Assembly (NCBI RefSeq): GCF_030445035.2 | Contig: NC_080698.1 | Span: 7,302,038 to 7,366,037, forward strand | Length of the DNA stretch: 64,000 nt | Reading direction: 5' to 3' | DNA from: Dasypus novemcinctus | Lineage: Eukaryota > Chordata > Mammalia > Cingulata > Dasypodidae | Shown: positions 53,801 to 62,800 of the stretch, one piece after another | Position numbering within the stretch: the stretch's first letter is position 1 | Layout of the letters: each line of letters opens with the position of its first letter | Notes under the pieces: model-generated | Databases searched by the model: none | What the model was told of the DNA's origin: nothing | What the model saw: only the letters and a program-made list of their open reading frames with translations | Position numbers and translations under genes: made by a program

Positions 53801-56800
53801 GTCGCAGCACAGGTACTCCCGGGACTTGCGCAGCTCCCTGGAGCTCTGCACGTGGAAGCCCAGCAGGCCCTCCTGCAGCTCCCCGGGGCAGCCGGCCTGC
53901 ACGAAGTCCTGGAAGGGGCCGTACACGCCCTGCCAGCGGCTCTCCACGGGCAGGACACCCCGTCCCAGCTGCCTGCGCGGGGGCGGGAGAGACGGAGCTG
54001 GCGCACAGGGTCCAGAGCCGGCAAGAATGGGTGGGTGGGGCTGACCATGAAGGCTCCAGGAGGAGAAAGGAGGGAGGGGATCTACCGTGACGGAGAAGAG
54101 AGCCTGGGATACAGACCCCGGGAAGGCTGGAGGCAGGAAGGCAGCAGCCCTGGGGAGCTGGGGCCCCAAGTCCAGAGCAGAGCCTGGGCTCAGAGACCAG
54201 AACCCCAAGTCCAGGTTTCCCCTGTCATGACACCCCACTCTGCCTTCCCACCAGACCTGGAGGCGTGAGCCCCACTTCTTGAGGCTGAGTCCCCTTTGGC
54301 CGACAGGCCCAGGAGTCTGTGTCTGGGGGACGGAGGTCACGCTGCCCAATGGGGGACGCACAGGTCATCCCACACCTGTGCCCCCCCAGGCTGTCATCAC
54401 GCCCCTAAGGTGTGCCATCCACTCCCAGCCCCCGGTGCCAGGGAGGGAAGCCCGTGGGGACGATGGAGCAAGCAGTCAGTCGCACCCTGTCCCCACATCT
54501 GCAACGCTGGGCGGCCAGGCAACGCGAGGACCACCCACACAGGCTCCCTCCGTGGTGCAACGCCAGGCCTTCCTCAAGGGACATGGCAAGAATCAACACC
54601 TGAACTACAGTTTTCCGAGGAGGAACGCTGTCCCCAAAGGAACAGAAGTCTATCGCCCTCTCAAATTCCCCACGACAGGGAGGACAGTGATGCCACTTGG
54701 TAAGTTTCCTTCTTCCCCTTGGCTGGCAGGGAACTCAGCCAGGCAAATGCTCAATCATAACTGCTGCCTGCCTTCCTTTTAAGCTTGTCTCCTACTTTTA
54801 TTTCCTCTTTTACTGGTGTTTTTTTGTTTTGTAAAATACCTCATATTCTTCCTGGAAAAAAAAGCAGAGTTATCTATGCAAAGCCAGTAACTGGTATTTT
54901 TCTGTGGCATGCAGGTTCCTCGATTCCAGGAGTCTGAGTGGAAGGTCGTGTGCCTCCTGTGGCCTTCTCTGGGCTCGCTAACGTGCCAAGAGGAGGCGGA
55001 GACGAGACGCGCGATGAGCCCCGAGTCATCCCCCGGCTCTCACCGCTTGCAGGTGCTGCCCGGGTCCGGGGGGAGGGCAGCCGTGTCCAGCACGCCCTGC
55101 GCGTGCAGTCCTCTCCCTGCCCCGCCGCCGAAAGAGCCCTCCAGGGTGAAGCCGTTGGGGAAAGTGACCTTGCCCTGGAGGCCAGACGGGACACAAGGAG
55201 GCCTTCTGTCGGCCTGGCCGTCTGTCCAGTGGCCCCCCCATCCGGCCACAGAGGCCAGGGGCCGGCGGGTGGGCTCCCCACATCCATTCCCATCCGCCCC
55301 GCCCTGAGGGGCAGGAGCCCCCGAACGCTGTGCCCACCACCCAGTGGCTGCTCTGAGATGGGGGGAGTGGCAAGGGGGAGGAGACCCATGGGACAGAGTG
55401 GGGTGGGGACAGCCACCACCGTGGGGCTGGAGGGGGTCCCGAGGCAGGGGGAGGCCTGGGGGGCAGTTCCTTGCCGCATGGGCTTTCCCAGGCACAGCAC
55501 CCTCCGGCCTCCACCCGTTAGATGCCGGTTGTGTCCCCCATCATTTCTAAACCAAAACAGCCCCCCCACTTCAAGGGCCCCAGGGGGACCTAACTGCGCC
55601 CCCCGGGTCAGCTCAGTCAAGGGGCGCAGGCACAGACCCCCGCCAGGGCCGGGCGCGTGTGCGGCGGGGGCTCGGGGGCCCTTACCCGCCCCGTGATGGT
55701 CAGGTCCCTGGTGAAGCAGCCCTCGTACAGGGAGTCATCTTCAGAGAGGAGGAGCCCGGGGCCCTGGGGAGGAAGCAGGGCGCGTCGGGGCTTCTAGGGA
55801 GGTTGGGGGCAGGGCAGGAGGGGGAGGGGGCACCGGCCATGGGCAGAGGGACCCGGGGCTAGGTCTGGGGCACCGCGGCCCAGGACCTTGTCCCTGGGTA
55901 CCCTAAGTCCCACCCGGGGCCTCCTCACCGCCGGGGCCTCTCCTAGCACCTGGGACCCGGGAGTGCTGGACCCTCTCTGGAACCTTCCCTGCTTCCCCCT
56001 CACTGGCCTTGGGGCACATCTCATCAGGTGCCCGCGCTGCCTTGGCCACCAGGAAGCTCAGAGCCAGTTTGCTGTGCCTACTTATTTCTGCACCTATCTT
56101 AGGTGCCTTCTCTTGCCCTTTTTCCCTCGTTCCTTAGAGTCCTCCTCCAATTCCTCCCAGAACAGAGCAGGGCAGAAACAAGCCAGCCGAGATAACCAAC
56201 ATGCGCCATTGGCGCGAGCCCTCCTCCATGCGGGGTGCATGAGACAAGGCACGCGCCGGGCGCCTGGGGGTGCGTCTCGGCTCTGCCGTCCAGTCGCGTG
56301 CGACAGCGGGCAGGCCCTGACCCCCGAGCCCCGCGTGCGTCACGCGTCCACCAGGAACGAGGGCGTCGGCCTGCAGGGCTCCTGGGAGGGTCACAGGAGA
56401 TGGCGCTGGGGGCTCAGCCGCGGCCAGCCGTCGAGGCAGTGGGCACCACCGTCACCCCACTGTTCCGCTGCGCCGCGATAAGGACTACTAACCTGGGTTA
56501 CCGACGGGGAAACTGAGGCTGGGAGGGGCAGGAACTCGGCCAAAGCCAAGACAGGTGGGCGGCAGAGCTGGCTTCCTGCCCGGCTCCGGCTGCCCCCAGG
56601 ACCAGGGAAGACCACTGCGCAGCTTCATGCCTGGGCCCGGGCACAGCGGGAAAAGCAGCTCAGGCCACACACGGGTCACTCACCAGCATCTTGTCCGCCT
56701 GGAAGGTGCCCTGGTAGGAGACACCCGCCTGGGTGACCACCACCCCCGGGCCGTGCCGCTGGTCAGCCTGCCACATGCCGATGTAGCGCTCGCCCCTGCG

Positions 56801-59800
56801 GGAGGAGGGGACGCGGCCGCGTTGATCGGGAATTCCCACACCGGCCGCACGCCTCGCCGAACCCACTCAGTTCAGACAGGGGCAGGTGAGGCTGGGGACC
56901 CCAGGGGGGAGTCTGCGGGGGGACAGCACCCTGGGCCGCGTCCCCAGGGCGGTGGCAGGAGGGGCAGGTGGAGCGGGGGTGCGATTCACACACGCGCAGA
57001 GCCAGGCGTGCGCGCCCCGGGAGGCGTACGGAGAGGCCCGTGGGAAGCGGGCAGCAGGGAGGCCAGAGGAGCCGGCAGGGCCTCGCGGGCCAGGCCAAGG
57101 ACAAGGTCAAGTGGGAGGGCTGCGATGGCCAAGGGGGAGGCGGCGCAGGCCGGGAACACCCGTCCCTGGGGCCGGCCGCGGGAGAGGGCGCAGACGGGGT
57201 CCCAGTGCCCCAGCAGAGAGCCCGCGACGCCCCAGAGAGCGGGGAGCAAGAGGGGGGACCCGAGAGGCCCTGGGTAACAGCAGGATGGCCTGCTGACCAG
57301 AGGACCCCCCCACCAGGGTGGACTGCGGCCCGCGGTGCTGGGGAGGGGCAGTGGCCGCAGGGCACTCGCCTCTCTCTGTCATCCTCCACGCCATAGCCGC
57401 TCCTCTGGTCCCGCTCCCAGTGGCCGGTGTACTTGCAGGGCCGGGGGGCCTGCGGGGCACTCTCGAGGACCCCGAATCCGTGCCGCAGGCCCGCCTGGAA
57501 GTAGCCCTTGTACACCTCGTCGGTGCTGTACCTGCAGAGTCACAGCCAGCCCTGCCTCATGGAGCCCAGGCCAGGGGACGTGCCCAGCCCAGGGGACGAG
57601 CCACCCAGGACCAGCCCCCACACCACGGGCTGCGGGGTCACTTACTCACAGATGCCGTAGCCGTGCATGCTGCCTTCCCGCCAGTGGCACTTGTAACACT
57701 CGAACTTGTCCTCAGAAGCCTGGGGCACCAGGTGGATGCCAAAGCTGCCGGGCACGGGGGCGGGGAGGGCGTCAGCATGGCTGGGTGGTCCCGCCGCACC
57801 CCCCGCCCCGTGCCGCAGCCCGCCCCTACCGCGGGGCGCCTTCTCGGGGGACGGAGAGAGTCCCCCTCTTCCTCCCAGGGGCCCCTCTCAGGGCAGCCCC
57901 CCCTCCCCTGCTCCCGGGACCACCACCCTCCCTGACCTCAAGCTGAGAACCCCCCACCCATGCAGGGCCTCAGTTTCCCCTGTGTACACCGAGGGGGCCT
58001 CAACCAGGCGATTTCCCCGTTCCTGCCTGAGCTTCGGGGATCTGGTGACCAGGGCGGGAGGGAGAGCGGCCCACACCCTCCCACCGCCCGGCCTCACCCG
58101 TGCTCCAGGCCCCTGCAGAAATCCCCTACGTGGTTGCGCCCATCCGGCCACTTCAGGGTGCCCCTGGAACGAGGGGAGGTCCCAGCTTCAGACCGCCAGG
58201 CCCTCCCGGCCCCCTCGAGGACCCCCAGAGGGCCTCAGTCTCAGGCTCTAATTGGGGGCCTCCCCTCCCTGACTGCCAGGTGCCCCCCTGGACTTCCCTG
58301 GCTGAACACCCAGCCCCCACATGCCCCTTGAGCCCTTCTTCCAGCGCCACGTGGGGCTCGGCCCCTGCCGGGGGAGCCCGGCACCCCTGCTTGCTCACGC
58401 CGGTGGCAAAGGCTGGTCGGGGGCTCTCTACTGCCCCCGCCTTCTGACATGGGTTTTGCTCTTTGCCCCTAGGCCTCTTACGACCTTTCTGGAAGCAGGC
58501 CGGGTACTGGGAGCGCAACCCCCCCCCCCCGCCACGCGCGGTTTTCCCAGCTGCAGCAGGCAGGGAGCATCTATTTTAAAATCCGCCTGCCCTGCCCATG
58601 GGCCATGCCAGGCTCCCAGCCTCAGTTTCTGCAACTCTGAAATGGGCCAACAACCCTCCCCCAGGCGCCCGTGAGGCCCACGGAGAGAGAACATGCACCA
58701 GCCGTTTCTGCCCCACCGGGCAGGGCTGCGTCGGTGAGAACTGCCACGTCCCCTAAGACTGGTCGGCGCTGCAGGCCCACACCTGAGGCCTGCCCCGCCC
58801 CTAGCGCCACGGCATCGAGGTCCCCAGGCAGGGAAGCGGACGTGGCTCAACTGGTAGAGCGTCCGCCTACCATATGGAGGGTCCAGGGTTCAAACCCCGG
58901 GCCTCCTTGACCCGTGTGGAGCTGGCCCATGAGCAGTGCTGATGCGCACAAGGAGTGCCGTGCCACAAGGGGTGTCCCCTGTGTAGGGGAGCCCCACGCA
59001 CAAGGAGTGCGCCCCGTAAGGCGAGCCGCCCAGTGGGAAGAAAGTGCAGCCTGCCCAGGAGTGGCGCCACACACAGGGAGAGCTGACGCAGCAATGTGAT
59101 GCAACAAAAAGAGACACGGTTTCCTGGTGCCACCGAGGGTGCAAGCAGAAACAGCAGAACATGCAGCGAGTGGACATGGGGCGGGGGATAGAGAAAGAAA
59201 ATAAAATAAATCTTAAAAAAAAAAAAAAGTCCCCAGGTGGACATGGAGATTCTGGGGGACAGACAGCATGCCCTGGTCAGTGGCTCTGGGGGGTCCAGCT
59301 TGCCCCCGTGAGGTCACCTATAGGGGCAGGACCGAGTACCTCGGCCTTAGCGGGGGTGCAGGGTCAGGACAACTCCAGAGGGGGGGTGGGGTCATCGTGC
59401 CTCCTTGGTGGGCCAGGAACCCGCAGGCCGGGGGAGCCTGCCTCGCCCAGCCCGGGCCCCGGCCACTTACTTGCCGTGCGGCCTGCCCCTGCACCACTCG
59501 CCCTCGTAGGTGGCCTGGCAGAGGCGGCCCTCCCCGCGGAAGGTGTACGCCCCGCAGCGGCAGGCGGGGGGCTCGGGCGGCCCCGGGCCGGCCCCCAGCA
59601 CCGGGAAGTCCTTCTTCCCACGCAGGGCCTGGCACACTGCCTGGGCCACCTTCCACTGCCAGACAGCCTGTGAGGAGGGACACGGGGCGGGAGCCTGCGG
59701 GGCCAGGCCGCGAGCCTCCCGGCCCCCTCCCCCACTCTGTCGCCTGGGGTGACCTCCCCAGCTCCCCGATCTGCGGCCAGGGCCGGCCGGCCAGCCTGAC

Positions 59801-62800
59801 CCTCCCCTACAGCCTCTGGGCCTGCCCAGGGGGCAGGAACCACCAGGTCCCAAACCTGGCTCCTCTTCTGATACCTGACCCCTGGCAGGCCCCAGCTCCC
59901 GCTGCCCTTGACCCCCGAGCCCTGGCAGCCCCTCCTCCTGCACCCGCGGAGCCCCTCCAAGGCTGCACATGTCTGCCCTCCCCTGCCCCCTTGCCGCCTC
60001 CCCTCACCCCCCACAGCCCACCCTCGCTCACCTGGCCCTGGGGGTCCTTGGCGCAAAAGGAGAACTCGTCTTCAGGTGTGACGAGGCGAAAGGCACGCCT
60101 GGGTGGACGGAGGCAACGCGCAGGCTCAGGCCCTGCCCAGCGTGGGGGGCCAAGCCCTGAGGTGGGAGCCCACGGAGGGGATGGCTCACCCGTCCTGCCC
60201 AGGCTCCAGCCACAGCAGCTTCAGGTCAAAGGAGTGGACGCTGTGGCCCTGGAGGACGAGCGTGGGGTCAGCAGGAGCATCGAGTCGGCTGCTCATGGCA
60301 CCGCTGGGCCGGGCCAACGCAGGCACCGGGCTGCTTAGGCCGGCGGGCCAGCCCCGAGGCCCCGGCATGTCTGCCCGGCCCAGCCCGCGCCCTCCCGTCC
60401 CCTCTGCCAACCAGAGTGGCCTCCTGGAAGCACAGCTCCAAGGCCGTCGGCCCTGCCGGAAACCTCGCCACGCCCTGCTGCGGGGGTGGAGGCCTCGGCA
60501 CTGAGCCTGACCGCCAAGGCCTTCCTGGCCCGCTCTGGACTCTGGGCTCTGGGCCCTCTTCACAGCCCCACGTCACAGCCGCACCTTCCGGGGTTGCCCC
60601 AGACGCTCCTCAGCCTGAACCTTTGCTTGGCTGCTCCTTCAACGCCGTGCCACCCCGCTCTAAGAGGTGGCCTGAGCGTCCCCCTCCCACCTGGCCCGGG
60701 GCAGCTCGGTCACGGCCCCGGTGCCGCAGAAGGCTTCCCGGAGGAGGAGGCAGCAGGCCTAGGCACAGGCCGAGAGCGAGGGTGAGTGAGGCAGAGGAGG
60801 CAGCAGGTGCAAAGGTCCAGAGGCAGAAGGGCTTGGAGCGTTCAAAACCTCCTGGGCGCGTGTGGAGCACAGAGTGCAAAGGCAGGAGTGAGGAGGCTTA
60901 GGCTAACCGGGACAGACCCCAACCAGGCACCAGGAGACTCAGGTCCCTCCTGGGCCTCCCGACCACAACAGCAGGGACTTCCAGACTGACTTGCTAGCGG
61001 GCCAAGGAGTCATAAGGGTGCCGCGAGGGCAGCGCACACGCAGGGGACCTGAGCACAGCCAGGTGGCAACGGCCGGAGCCCGGCCGGCTCCCTCCTGAGC
61101 GCTGCAGAGCAGAGAGCCCAGGCCCTGCGCCCACATGGTGCCGCGCTCCAGAAGCCTCGTCCAAGCCCCGCGTGGCTGGTCCAGGCTCCCCGGCCCCCGC
61201 AGGCCGCCCACGACCTCCCGCGGGCTCCCCTCTTGTCTAAGGCAGAAGGGTTCTACTTGCTGTAGGACCAACTGGCTGACACTTATCCTCTGGTAGTTAT
61301 TTTCTGTGCATCCCTGAAACTAACAATTTTCAGATAAGGAAACCGAAGTGAAGACGGTCACCGAGGATGCCAGCTGGGAGGGGCTGAAGCCGGGACGGGC
61401 GAGGGCAGCGTCCTGCCGTGGCCCTTGCTCCTTCCGGAAGCGCCCACGGCTCCCAGCTGGCCGCCCGCAGCCCAGCTCTCTGGCCTTTGCCCCCGGCCAG
61501 CTCTCCAAGGCCAAGTTTCGCTCTCAGGGGCTCGTCCCTTTTCCACCCCTCCTCCCACCAGCCCCCAGGCAGGCCTTGCTCCAACCTGCAGCAGGACGAG
61601 GGCGTCATCAAAGAGCAGCACGCGCTCAGCCCGCAGCGGCGCCACCGTCACGGGCACGTCCTGGCTGTCTTGTAAGAGTCGGTGGGCAGGGGTGCAGAGC
61701 ACATCCTGGGGGGGTGAGCAGGCCCAAGGCTCAGCACCCCTGCCCCGGAAGCCGACGGCCGCGCCACCGACGGCCGCACCACCGACGGCCATGCCGCCGC
61801 CTGCACCGCCCTCCACATCCAGACCCTTCCCGGAGGCCGCCCCCTGCAGAAGTGGGGTGACTCCCAGGACTCCCGCTGCAGGGCACAGGGGGTCCGAGGC
61901 TGGGGGTCATCCCTGGCCACTCGCACAGGGCAGCACAGCTTTGCTTCGCCTGCCCCGCGCTGTCCCTGCGCACGGCCCCCACCGAGCGCCCACAAATTCC
62001 CACCCGGCCTTCTGCAGTCACGTCTCCCCCTGGCAATGCTTGTCCACCCTGCCTGTCCTGCCACTGTCCACTGGCCTCATCCCAGGGCTCCCTGAGGACC
62101 ACGCCCTCTCCTCGCTGCAGAGGCAGCACCCGCCACGGGGGCAGCGATGCAGGGGTGCAAGTGTTTGGTGACACCCCCCCCACTCTGGGCGTGGCCCGGC
62201 TGACCGCGCCTCCCGACAGCCAGCCGGGAGTGCCAGGCAAATGGGTGAGGCTGGCTCACGGAGGGACCCGGAGCCACCAGTGTCAGCCACCCGCTCCCTC
62301 TCCTGACGGGGAAACTGAGGCACGGAGAGCGACGCAAGCAGCTCGCACCCTCCGCAGGCCCGCGTCCGGGGGGCAGCGGGGAAGCCCCTTCCCTAACCGG
62401 CCCTCAGGCCCCGAACTCACACTTAGCCGACCGCCCAGGGTGGGCCCGAGCGCCTGCGTGGCCTCGGCCTGGTCCAGCGCCTGCCGCATGAACAACTGGA
62501 GGTCCCCGAAGAGCGCGGCTGCCCGCACCACCAGCTCCCGGGCAGGATGGTGCTGTGGGGTGGCCGGTGAGGGGTTGTGCGGCCCTTCCCCGCCCGGTGA
62601 CGGCCTCCCCGCCCCGGCCGCAGCCGGTCAGGAGGCCCGAGACCCGGCGAAGTCTGCCCCTTCCTCTCTGAGGGCGGCTGGCGCTCCTGCTCCCCCCAGG
62701 GGGTGGGCGTGGGGGTCCCCCAGGGGAGTCAGGACCATCCCTCACACCCAGTCCTCACCGGGTCTACCGGGGCAGGGCTGTGATCCACTAAGACCACCAG

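Noticed and set aside
53005-54268. Open frames of about 350 codons on the plus strand
   Set aside because: They run antisense through ALS2CL exons and a minisatellite. Their openness comes from GC-rich codon bias of the true gene.
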